From Dysgonomonas mossii DSM 22836 (GTDB taxonomy: Bacteria; Bacteroidota; Bacteroidia; Bacteroidales; Dysgonomonadaceae): a DNA stretch of 64,000 nucleotides. Shown here piece after piece: positions 1-8,125 of this stretch. Made by a program: the position numbers and the translations under genes. Location of the stretch: NCBI RefSeq assembly GCF_000213575.1, contig NZ_GL892008.1:129584-193583 (forward strand), read 5' to 3'. The notes under the pieces were generated by a model that saw only the letters and a list, made by a program, of their open reading frames with translations, was not told the origin of the DNA and did no database searches. Positions within the stretch are counted from its first letter, which is position 1, and every line of letters starts with the position of its first letter.

Positions 1-1965
1 ATAAATACCGACAGCAGAAATATCGTGCGTACGATCCTGATTGGCTGCATACCATTTACCGTCATTTATCTTATCTATTTTGCGTTCGCTGCGAGACAGG
101 GTATAACCTACCCAACCATTAAAACGACCGTATTTCTTTTTCAGGAAAAGCTCCAATCCGTAAGCTCTTCCTTTACCAAACAAGAGTTCGGTTTCTATAA
201 CTTCTTTAGCTCTTACGTCTGCCCCATCTTTATAATCTATCTGATTTTGCAGGTCTTTGTAATACACTTCGGCACTAAACTCAAAAATATTATTCTGAAA
301 GTTGCGAAAATAACCCAACGAAACTTGATTCCCCACTTCGGGTTTTATATAATCGGTATTCGATATCCAGCGATCAATCGGGCTAGACAGATTCGATGTA
401 GTGAGTAGATGCAGGTTTTGCCTTGTAAGCGCATAAGCCGCCTTAATAGACGACGACTCGTTTAGCTGATATGCCAGCGAAAGTCGTGGTTCTATGCTCC
501 AATATGTTTTCAGAAACTCCCCCCTTTTGGTGGCAATTGTATCCTTTATAGACTGATCTTCTTCGTTGAAGGTATAATAGTCGCTTCCGCCCAGCACACT
601 GAAAGAAGACAACCGAACACCATAACTAAACTCCAACTTATCACTTAGCTTCATATCATTAGAGGCATATAATGTATTTTCCCATGAATAGCGATGGGCA
701 TACGGCGATACTTTTAGTTGAGTAGGGTCTTTACTTACCAATTCTCCGGGTACAATCTGGTGATAGATAGAGTTGAAGCCCAAGCGTATCAGATTCCTCT
801 CGTTGGGATAGAATACAAAATCCTGATTGAAATTGATATCCCTTATCCGTGACATAACATTAAGCCCTGTTGTGAGGTCTACACTTACATTGTATTTGTA
901 GTCGGTATATGAAAAGGTGGTGGACGAAACTTTTTTCGAATCAAAGATATGGTTCCATTTCATAGCGACGATTGTATTCCCCCAATCCATTGTTGCTATC
1001 TGATCAAGACCTAGCTTGTCCTTTCCATGATAAGCTGTCAGTGTCAGTTTATCTTTATTCGACAAAGCGGAAGTAAGCTTTGCATTCAGATCATAAAAGT
1101 ATAATGTCGACCCTTTTACCTGCTCTACGCCCACCGTACGAGCCAAGGCATCAGCATAAGTCCGTCTGGCAGAAACAATAAAAGATGATTTTTCTTTCTG
1201 TATGGGGCCCTCCAATGTGAGCCGGGAGGAGATCAACCCAATACCTCCATTCATGTGATAGTTTTTCAAATCACCATCACGCATGCTCACATCGAGTGTC
1301 GAAGATAGCCGTCCTCCGTATTGGGCAGGCATAGAGCCCTTATAGATAGTCATATTATCTACAGCATCGGAATTGAATGTTGAGAAAAAACCAAAAAGGT
1401 GAGAAGGATTATACACTGTTGCATTATCGAGCAGTATAAGATTTTGATCGCTGCTACCGCCCCGCACATAAAATCCGATATTGCCCTCTCCCGCAGTTTG
1501 TACGCCGGGCAGTAGCTGAATTGTTTTCAAAATATCCCTTTCACCAAATAATACAGGGATTTTATTTATCGATTCTATTTCCAGCTTTTGGACTCCCGAC
1601 TGCACTCGCTTCACGTTATCGTCCGATTTTACAGCCAGCACCTCTATTTCCTTGAGAGAAACAATGTCTTTTATCAAAACAATATCCTGAGAGAGATCCT
1701 TATCTATTCTGATCTTAAGGTGTTTGGCATCATAACCCAATAGCTTGAATATAATACTGTACTCGCCCGAAGGCAATTGCAGAGAGAAGCTACCGGCAGC
1801 ATCACTAAAACCGGCAGATTGAGTATGCTCTTTTGCAGCGATGGCAACACCGGCGAGCGGAGTATTATCTCCTTCACTATATATTTTGCCACTAAACACA
1901 TATTTTTTCTGAGAGAAAGCGGCAATGCTAGTAAACAATATAATGACAGTAAAGAGATGCTTCAT
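1..1965 (-). CDS. TonB-dependent receptor, C-terminus cut by window edge
   Basis: This is an outer-membrane TonB-dependent receptor that imports an unidentified ligand. The reading frame is open from an ATG at 1965 to the left edge, giving 655 visible residues, and has no stop because the 3' end lies outside the window. A signal peptide (MKHLFTVIILFTSIAAFSQ) is followed by a carboxypeptidase-regulatory-like domain (about residues 20-100). The plug domain has LPGVQTAGEG, YVRGGSSDQN and the NPSHLFGFFSTFN block. Aromatic-rich beta-strand repeats of the barrel follow. It is not paired with a SusD, so it is more like single-gene TonB receptors than SusC. The ligand cannot be told from sequence. 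Confidence 0.9.
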   Translation of the reverse strand, partial: MKHLFTVIILFTSIAAFSQKKYVFSGKIYSEGDNTPLAGVAIAAKEHTQSAGFSDAAGSFSLQLPSGEYSIIFKLLGYDAKHLKIRIDKDLSQDIVLIKDIVSLKEIEVLAVKSDDNVKRVQSGVQKLEIESINKIPVLFGERDILKTIQLLPGVQTAGEGNIGFYVRGGSSDQNLILLDNATVYNPSHLFGFFSTFNSDAVDNMTIYKGSMPAQYGGRLSSTLDVSMRDGDLKNYHMNGGIGLISSRLTLEGPIQKEKSSFIVSARRTYADALARTVGVEQVKGSTLYFYDLNAKLTSALSNKDKLTLTAYHGKDKLGLDQIATMDWGNTIVAMKWNHIFDSKKVSSTTFSYTDYKYNVSVDLTTGLNVMSRIRDINFNQDFVFYPNERNLIRLGFNSIYHQIVPGELVSKDPTQLKVSPYAHRYSWENTLYASNDMKLSDKLEFSYGVRLSSFSVLGGSDYYTFNEEDQSIKDTIATKRGEFLKTYWSIEPRLSLAYQLNESSSIKAAYALTRQNLHLLTTSNLSSPIDRWISNTDYIKPEVGNQVSLGYFRNFQNNIFEFSAEVYYKDLQNQIDYKDGADVRAKEVIETELLFGKGRAYGLELFLKKKYGRFNGWVGYTLSRSERKIDKINDGKWYAANQDRTHDISAVGIY

Positions 1966-2452
1966 ATTAGCTTACTTCATCCGTGGAATTTATATATCAA
2001 ACGGAACAGAAACTGTCTTATTTTCCAATGACATATTTTGAGGCCGGAATAACACAAAGATAAAATTAAATTATTAAGAACCTGTTTATTTCATTTCGAA
2101 CAAGCTTTTATTTTTTCTAAAATTATCAAAATTTTCTCTCACCCCTTGCCTCTTTTTAACATTTAAAAAATATGTACCAAAAATGAAATACTTTTCATCT
2201 TTACTTCATAAGCAATCAAAGATGGACAATAACATGTTCTAAATACAATTCTGATTTATTTCAAATAGTTAATTCGGCTCAATAAGCCTAAGAACTGGTT
2301 AAAAAAAAGCAATAAATCGATTATTCGAATATTTTTTAATTAAAATAAATAACTTTACAATCTCAAATAAATTGCCTAATGATTCTGTCTGTGTTTGCAG
2401 ACAAACAATATGTTAATAATTAAATAATTTAATATAGTAATCTAATAGAACA
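1966..2452. other. AT-rich divergent intergenic region
   Basis: This 487-nt gap separates two divergent genes, so it must hold both promoters. On the minus strand TATCTTTG (2055-2062) fits the Bacteroidetes -7 element but has no good -33 partner. On the plus strand only TAACTTTA near 2350 is close. A small 6-bp hairpin (2386-2403) precedes the GH92 gene. No ORF is supported here. Confidence 0.5.
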
Positions 2453-4735
2453 ATGACATTTAATTTAATCAGAATGACGAAGGCCATCTCAATATGGCTT
2501 ATTTTGTGTGGATTTTTAAGTTCTTGCGAGGGGACGAAACAATTGGATGCGACACCAAATCTAACACAGTTTGTCGATCCGTATATCGGAACCGGCGACC
2601 ATGGACACGTATTTGTAGGAGCAAATGTACCTTTCGGATTGGTTCAGTTAGGACCAACAAACTATTCGCAAGGATGGGATTGGTGCTCGGGATATCATAT
2701 TTCAGATTCTACTATTATCGGTTTTGGACATATGCACCTTAGTGGAACCGGCATCGGTGACTTGGGCGATATTTCATTTATGCCTGCAACAGGTAACGTA
2801 ATTCTAAAAAGAGGAGATCTTAAAGACCCTAAATCAGGAATATATTCTTTATTCAGACGTGAGACCGAAAAGGTAAAAGCTGGATATTATGCTGTTCACC
2901 TCGACAGATTTAATGTTGATGTGGAGTTAACCGCAACCAAAAGAGTTGGGTTCCACAAATATACATTCCCTCAATCAGACTCTGCAAAGGTAATCATCGA
3001 CCTACAACATGGTATCGGTTGGGACACCCCAATGGAAGGATACCTTGTTCAAGAAAACGACTCTGTAATATCAGGATACCGCTATTCGAAAGGATGGGCT
3101 GTAGACCAACGCATATTCTTCACAGCTGTATTCTCTAAACCAATGAAGCAATTTGTAGTATCAGATTCTACAGAGGTTAAAGCAGGAAATAGCATCAATG
3201 CGAGAAAAGCATACGGACAGGTATTGTTCGATACAAAGGATAAAGAAAATGTATATGTTAAGGTAGCTATTTCTCCGGTAAGCATCGAAAATGCAAAATT
3301 AAACATGCAAGCCGAACTACCGGGATGGAACTTTGAACAAACAATTGCAGATGCAGACAAAGCATGGAACGAAGAGTTGAGCAAGATACAGATAGAAACA
3401 AACGATGCAGTCGCTAAACGTGTGTTCTATACAGCTCTTTATCACACAATGATTGCTCCATCTGAATTTTGCGATGTAAATAACGATTACAGAGGTTCTG
3501 ACGGGCAAATGCACCAGAAGGGAGCTTTCAAGAATTACACTACATTCTCTTTGTGGGATACTTACAGAGCTGCTCACCCATTGATGACTATTATCCATCC
3601 TGAAAAGATGAGCGATATCATCAATACAATGCTTACAATATATCAGCAACAAGGCAAGCTTCCTGTATGGCACCTGATGGGTTGCGAAACAGACTGTATG
3701 GTTGGTAACCCGGGTATATCTGTTGTGGCAGATGCTATCTTGAAAGGTTATGACGGGTTTGATAAAGACCTGGCGTATGAAGCTATGAAAAAGTCGGCTA
3801 TGCTAGACGAAAGAGGCTTGAACTATCTAAAACAGTACGGCTATATCCCTTACGATAAAGGAAACGAAAGTGTTGCTAAAACAATGGAATATGCTATTGC
3901 AGACTGGACTATTGCTCAGGTGGCTCAAAAAATGGGAAAAACTGAAGATTATGAATATTTCTTGAAACGCAGTAAAGCATACACTCACTTTTTCGACAAG
4001 TCAACAGGCTTTATGAGAGGTCTTTCTTCTGATGGAAAATTCAGAACACCATTCAATCCGTTCGAATCTGTTCATCGCGAAAACGACTATACAGAAGGAA
4101 ATGCTTGGCAATATACATGGTTAGTCCCTCATGATGTACAAGGACTTGTAGACCTGTTTGGAAGCAAGGAAAAATTTGTACAAAAACTGGATTCTTTATT
4201 CATCGTAGAAGGATCGTTAGGGAAAGATGCTTCTCCTGACATCAGTGGATTGATCGGTCAATACGCTCACGGAAACGAACCTAGCCACCACGTAGTTTAT
4301 ATGTATCCATATGTAGGTCAACCATGGAAAACAGCAGAAAGAGCTCGTGAAGTGATGTCTGTGATGTATCATGATCAGCCTGCAGGCCTTTCAGGAAATG
4401 AAGACGTAGGACAAATGTCGGCATGGTATGTATTGTCTGCTCTTGGATTCTATCAGGTTGAGCCTGCCGGAGGAAAATATATCTTCGGTAGTCCGATTGT
4501 AGACAAAGCTACTGTGAAGGTTAAAGATGGCAAGGTATTGAACATTGTAGCAAAAAACAACAGTGCTGCAAATAAATACATCCAGAGCGTAACACTCAAC
4601 GGACAGCCTTACGATAAATATTACATCAACTTCAATGATATTATCAACGGCGGTACGCTGGAGTTTACAATGGGTGACAAACCTTCCGAAACTTGGGGTA
4701 CAACTGTAGATGTTATACAAGCAAGTGCGAAATAA
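2453..4735 (+). CDS. GH92 family alpha-mannosidase-type lipoprotein
   Basis: This is a predicted exo-acting alpha-mannosidase of glycoside hydrolase family 92, a calcium-dependent inverting family that trims mannose from N-glycans or mannans. The N-terminus carries a lipobox (LSSC, Cys25), so it should be lipid-anchored at the cell envelope. The N-terminal beta-sandwich runs from about residue 35 (FVDPYIGTGDHGH, SQGWDWCSGYH). The (alpha/alpha)6 catalytic domain contains EGNAWQY (Glu548), HGNEPSHH (Glu609) and GNEDVGQMSAWY (Asp651). By position I equate Glu548 and Asp651 with the acid and base described for the family. Length (760 aa) is normal. It stands alone, with a terminator just downstream, and is not part of a SusC/D locus here. 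Confidence 0.93.
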   Translation: MTFNLIRMTKAISIWLILCGFLSSCEGTKQLDATPNLTQFVDPYIGTGDHGHVFVGANVPFGLVQLGPTNYSQGWDWCSGYHISDSTIIGFGHMHLSGTGIGDLGDISFMPATGNVILKRGDLKDPKSGIYSLFRRETEKVKAGYYAVHLDRFNVDVELTATKRVGFHKYTFPQSDSAKVIIDLQHGIGWDTPMEGYLVQENDSVISGYRYSKGWAVDQRIFFTAVFSKPMKQFVVSDSTEVKAGNSINARKAYGQVLFDTKDKENVYVKVAISPVSIENAKLNMQAELPGWNFEQTIADADKAWNEELSKIQIETNDAVAKRVFYTALYHTMIAPSEFCDVNNDYRGSDGQMHQKGAFKNYTTFSLWDTYRAAHPLMTIIHPEKMSDIINTMLTIYQQQGKLPVWHLMGCETDCMVGNPGISVVADAILKGYDGFDKDLAYEAMKKSAMLDERGLNYLKQYGYIPYDKGNESVAKTMEYAIADWTIAQVAQKMGKTEDYEYFLKRSKAYTHFFDKSTGFMRGLSSDGKFRTPFNPFESVHRENDYTEGNAWQYTWLVPHDVQGLVDLFGSKEKFVQKLDSLFIVEGSLGKDASPDISGLIGQYAHGNEPSHHVVYMYPYVGQPWKTAERAREVMSVMYHDQPAGLSGNEDVGQMSAWYVLSALGFYQVEPAGGKYIFGSPIVDKATVKVKDGKVLNIVAKNNSAANKYIQSVTLNGQPYDKYYINFNDIINGGTLEFTMGDKPSETWGTTVDVIQASAK

Positions 4736-4758
4736 GCAAATACGATAATTATTTATAT

Positions 4759-4797
4759 GAGAAAAGCGAGAGTATAAACTTTCGCTTTTCTTTTTTT
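4759..4797 (+). terminator. Intrinsic terminator after GH92 gene
   Basis: GAAAAGCGA and TCGCTTTTC form a stem around a short loop, followed by a run of T residues. It ends the GH92 transcript before the acyltransferase-like gene. Confidence 0.75.
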
Positions 4798-4850
4798 ATA
4801 TCTTTGTCTTTTAGCAAAATAGAATCTTAATAATCTAACCTGACTACTCT

Positions 4851-6038
4851 ATGACTTCTGTGCCCACGGAAAAACCCAAACGTATAGCATCGATAGATAT
4901 ATACAGAGCTTTGACAATGTTTTTTATGATTTTTGTGAACGACCTGTGGAGTGTGAGTAATGTACCCCATTGGCTCGAACATGCTGCAGCAAATGAAGAC
5001 ATGCTCGGCTTTTCGGACATTGTTTTTCCTTCGTTTCTCTTTATTCTAGGAATGTCTATTCCTTTAGCTATTGAGATAAGGAAGAAGAAAGGTGATTCGA
5101 ACAGTGGAATTTTGAAGCACATCATTATTCGTTCTATCGCTCTTTTGGTGATGGGTTTGTTTACCGTAAACCTTGAATCGGGCGTAGCGGCGAGCATAGG
5201 CATCAGCAAACCTATATTTACACTAATTATGCTTTTGGCTTTTTTCCTTATCTGGAATGTATACCCAAAAACAGAGAATAAAACAAGGCAGAATTTATAT
5301 TCCGGATTCAAAATTATAGGCATAGTCATTCTGGCTATATTAGCTTTTATGTTTAGGGATGCGGATGGTGGAGTTTTTCAAACTCGTTGGTGGGGCATAC
5401 TGGGACTTATCGGATGGACATACCTGCTGTGTGCTATTTTGTATCTATTCCTAAACAAAAATAAAGGTTACCTCATTGTTGCCCTCTTTGCTTTTATACT
5501 ACTATGCATTGGCGGGTCGAATCATTGGCTGGGTATCTTTGATGGAATTATCCCAGGCAATGGATGCTTTCATGCTTTTACGATGAGTGGGATGCTTATA
5601 TCTCTGCTTTTCAATGAATCTGAACTAGGTATCGGCATAAAGAAAAAAATGCTAACATCGACCTTTATCGGTATTATATTCATCCTAGGCGGATTTGCAG
5701 CTCACAGCTTTTGGATTATCTCCAAAATACAAGCGACACCTACATGGCTATTCTTGTGTACAGGAATTTCCATCCTTTTATACGTATTGATGTATTGGTT
5801 GACCGACATTCAAAATAAAGCATCTTGGTTTGGCATTATAAAACCGGCAGGGACAGCCACGCTTACCTGCTATCTGATCCCTTATTTTTTATATGCTATT
5901 TTCGTATTAACGTCATTTTCTCTTCCCGAATCGCTGACAACCTCTCCTATCGGATTAGTAAAATGTATCATTTTTGCATTTTTGACTATCGGGATTACAG
6001 CTCTATTGGGGAAAATACATATAAAACTAAAAATATAG
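4851..6038 (+). CDS. Membrane acyltransferase-like protein (DUF5009 / heparan glucosaminide N-acetyltransferase type)
   Basis: This polytopic inner-membrane protein of 395 aa belongs to the DUF5009 / HGSNAT-like group, relatives of lysosomal heparan-alpha-glucosaminide N-acetyltransferase. A short cytoplasmic N-terminus leads into RIASIDIYRALTMFFMIFVND and FSDIVFPSFLFILGMSIP, the conserved opening of this group. About ten hydrophobic segments follow. The likely role is transfer of acyl groups from acetyl-CoA across the membrane to a glycan, known for the eukaryotic homologue but only inferred here. It follows the GH92 gene on the same strand but is separated from it by a terminator. Confidence 0.8.
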   Translation: MTSVPTEKPKRIASIDIYRALTMFFMIFVNDLWSVSNVPHWLEHAAANEDMLGFSDIVFPSFLFILGMSIPLAIEIRKKKGDSNSGILKHIIIRSIALLVMGLFTVNLESGVAASIGISKPIFTLIMLLAFFLIWNVYPKTENKTRQNLYSGFKIIGIVILAILAFMFRDADGGVFQTRWWGILGLIGWTYLLCAILYLFLNKNKGYLIVALFAFILLCIGGSNHWLGIFDGIIPGNGCFHAFTMSGMLISLLFNESELGIGIKKKMLTSTFIGIIFILGGFAAHSFWIISKIQATPTWLFLCTGISILLYVLMYWLTDIQNKASWFGIIKPAGTATLTCYLIPYFLYAIFVLTSFSLPESLTTSPIGLVKCIIFAFLTIGITALLGKIHIKLKI

Positions 6039-6147
6039 GGATTTGTCGTATTTTTAGTAAGCAACTGGAAAATAGACCAATAAAAAACAACCTCTGAATA
6101 GCGCATCAAAATTTAGATACTTTTTCTAAAAAATGTATGGAAATTGT

Positions 6148-6177
6148 TTTGTAGAATAAAAAAATTAAATACCTTTG
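6148..6177 (+). promoter_or_regulatory. Promoter of tRNA-Val
   Basis: TTTG (6148-6151), an 18-nt spacer and TACCTTTG (6170-6177) match the Bacteroidetes -33/-7 consensus almost perfectly. The tRNA starts 34 nt after the -7 element. Confidence 0.75.
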
Positions 6178-6210
6178 CATCGCATTTGAGAGAAAATGCA
6201 ACCCCAACAA

Positions 6211-6285
6211 GGGCGTTTAGCTCAGCTGGTTCAGAGCATCTGCCTTACAAGCAGAGGGTCGGCGGTTCGAATCCGTCAACGCCCA
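6211..6285 (+). tRNA. tRNA-Val (anticodon UAC)
   Basis: The 75-nt sequence folds into a full cloverleaf. The acceptor stem GGGCGTT pairs with AACGCCC, and the discriminator is A. The D arm has GCTC/GAGC. The anticodon stem TCTGC/GCAGA encloses loop CTTACAA, giving anticodon TAC. The T arm is GGCGG-TTCGAAT-CCGTC with one G-U pair. CCA is not encoded. A tyrosine-recombinase remnant lies 130 nt downstream. Confidence 0.96.
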
Positions 6286-6297
6286 CCGATGATAATC

Positions 6298-6331
6298 AAG
6301 TAGTTAATTGAAAAATTAGCTACTTTTTTTG
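6298..6331 (+). terminator. Terminator of tRNA-Val
   Basis: AAGTAGTTAATT and AATTAGCTACTT form a 12-bp stem with one G-U pair around a GAAA tetraloop, followed by seven T residues. Confidence 0.85.
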
Positions 6332-6412
6332 TTTTTATGCCTATTGGATTTGTAGGGGTTTAGGAGGGGTTTTACATGACAAGTTAAACCATGACTTAAA
6401 CCGAAAACTCAC

Positions 6413-6517
6413 ATGAATGCTACAGTTAATGCGGTTTGCTACAAGTCAAAGACACTAAAAAACGGAGAACATCCAATTATGCTACGTATTTGTAAGCAAG
6501 GAAAGGAATATTCTTGA
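6413..6517 (+). pseudogene. Truncated tyrosine-recombinase (integrase) N-terminus
   Basis: Starting at ATG 6413 the frame reads MNATVNAVCYKSKTLKNGEH and continues PIMLRICKQGKEYS before a TGA. This closely resembles the N-terminal arm-binding segment of Bacteroidetes integrases (typically VCYKSKTLxNGEHPLMLR). The core-binding and catalytic domains are absent. After the stop the same frame runs KWENLISN for a short way and then enters the 3' end of the oppositely oriented methyltransferase gene. Its position just downstream of a tRNA suggests a scar of an element once integrated there. Confidence 0.7.
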
Positions 6518-6542
6518 AAATGGGAAAACTTAATTTCTAATA

Positions 6543-7238
6543 TCAACTTCTTTTCAGACAAAACCAACCATGTATAAATGCCATCTGATAGAACTGCACA
6601 GGTCTTTCAAAACCTGCTGATTGTATAATTTTTGAAACTTCTTCCTGAGCCAATAATGAAACTCCGTCCTTATGGCTTTGACGAATTTTTTCAATGCTTT
6701 GCGGAACGCCTCCTTCTGACATCATTTTTGACCAAACATCCAATATATGCTCATATTCATAAGATCCTATTTCATTTGACAGGTCGGCATTTATGAGAAT
6801 TCCTTTACTTTTAAGATGTCTTTGAATATTTCTAAAAAAGCCGATACGGGAATCTTTTTCATCTATAAATTGTGAAACAAGAATAGAGGTTGCGGCATCA
6901 TAAGTATCGGGTAATGATAGATTCTCTAAATAATCGGCATAAAATTCACATCGATCTTCCATTCCTAAATCAGACAAACGTGTACGGCAAACATCAAGCA
7001 TAGCCGAAGAGGGATCAACAGCAATAAAGTTCCAAGTTGGAAACCTTTTTGCCAGATAGATTATTTCAGCTCCCGTACCTGCTCCGACACAAAGTATTTT
7101 CGCTTTTTCAGGCAACTCTGAAAGGATCGCTCCCATCAATAGATGTAGAGAGTTACTAATCGGGCTGAGTTTTTCCCATGTTTTATCGTAAGAATTAGCT
7201 GTAGTATCGAAAATCTCTTTTACTTTATCTTTCTTCAT
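6543..7238 (-). CDS. Class I SAM-dependent methyltransferase
   Basis: This is a Rossmann-fold methyltransferase of unknown substrate. The SAM-binding motif I reads ILCVGAGTGAEI, followed by an acidic AVDPSSAML motif II and a DAATSILVSQF post-I region. The overall layout (TANSYDKTWEKLSPISNSLHLLM start) resembles CmoA/UbiE-like small-molecule methyltransferases. I chose ATG 7238 because the upstream in-frame residues (from 7280) are unlike the family. It follows the LuxR-type gene by about 70 nt on the same strand and is probably co-transcribed with it. Its 3' end abuts the integrase remnant. Confidence 0.82.
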   Translation of the reverse strand: MKKDKVKEIFDTTANSYDKTWEKLSPISNSLHLLMGAILSELPEKAKILCVGAGTGAEIIYLAKRFPTWNFIAVDPSSAMLDVCRTRLSDLGMEDRCEFYADYLENLSLPDTYDAATSILVSQFIDEKDSRIGFFRNIQRHLKSKGILINADLSNEIGSYEYEHILDVWSKMMSEGGVPQSIEKIRQSHKDGVSLLAQEEVSKIIQSAGFERPVQFYQMAFIHGWFCLKRS

Positions 7239-7306
7239 TATCTCTTTATACTTTATTTTTAATGATAAGTGCAGGTTCAATATTATAAGGCTACACTACA
7301 ATTTTC

Positions 7307-8044
7307 TTAGCTGATCAGTCCTAATGCAGATGCATACTTAACAGCCTCCATAGAATTATTTACATCTAACTTCTCTAATATTCTTTGTCGATGCGTATTA
7401 ACGGTGTGGACACTAATAAACAACTGTTCTGAAATTTCCTTGCTCAGTAAGCCTTCTTTTATTAACTGTAGAACAGCTATCTCTCTAGTGGTAAGATCCG
7501 ATGCTTTTGAGGATAATAGGTTTTCAATAGGGAAAAACGTATTTTCTTTTACATTTAAGATATGGCCTCTCACCGTTTTAAAAGAGCTCTGGTCTGGAGA
7601 TAAATCCAAAACACTTAACGATAACCATGCATTTCCCGACTTATCCTTTTCCAATAAGGTGTATTGTTCCACCACTCTCACATACTGACCGATAGCATTG
7701 CAAATACGAAACTCCGAGATCATTTTATAATCCTGTAAGTTTTCTTTATTCGCATGTAAAAATTTGAGCGCTGCAATACCGTTTCTAATTAAAGAACGTA
7801 AATCGTCAGGATGCACACGCTCATCTATACCTTCTTTACAATCGCCAAATATTCCTCCAAAATTGAACGATGTATATACATGCGTCCTCTTATACATATC
7901 AAAAACCGTTATCCCGCTATTCGACACTCTAGCCAAATGAGAGAGCATTTGCTTATGATATTCGAGTAGAGAGTAATCAAGATCAGCTTCATTAAAACTC
8001 TGCAATGATAAAAGCCGTGCATGTTCCTTCTGTAAATCTTCCAT
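7307..8044 (-). CDS. LuxR-type transcriptional regulator with PAS-like sensor domain
   Basis: This is a 245-aa cytoplasmic DNA-binding regulator. The C-terminal LuxR/GerE helix-turn-helix (about residues 178-240) is clear: LTTREIAVLQLIKEG, LSKEISEQLFISVHTVNTH, RQRILEKLDV. The N-terminal ~170 residues look like a PAS fold (ITVFDMYKRTHVYTSFNFGGIFG, then EFRICNAIGQYVRVVEQ), which would bind an unknown ligand. There is no receiver domain. It is divergent from the TonB receptor at 8126 with only about 80 nt between starts, so it may control that receptor. Confidence 0.85.
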   Translation of the reverse strand: MEDLQKEHARLLSLQSFNEADLDYSLLEYHKQMLSHLARVSNSGITVFDMYKRTHVYTSFNFGGIFGDCKEGIDERVHPDDLRSLIRNGIAALKFLHANKENLQDYKMISEFRICNAIGQYVRVVEQYTLLEKDKSGNAWLSLSVLDLSPDQSSFKTVRGHILNVKENTFFPIENLLSSKASDLTTREIAVLQLIKEGLLSKEISEQLFISVHTVNTHRQRILEKLDVNNSMEAVKYASALGLIS

Positions 8045-8125
8045 ACGGGCAATATAATGATAAATCAGTATTGATCTCCTAAGGGACAGTTTCTTACTTT
8101 GTACAAAACAAAAGTAGGTAAAATC

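Noticed and set aside
2055-2062. TATCTTTG as promoter of the left-edge TonB receptor
   Set aside because: A good -7 match, but no TTG/TTTG at the required distance; mentioned only in the intergenic entry.
8109-8116. TACTTTTG on the minus strand as promoter of the PAS/LuxR gene
   Set aside because: The nearest -33-like word is only 14 nt away, too close for the consensus.
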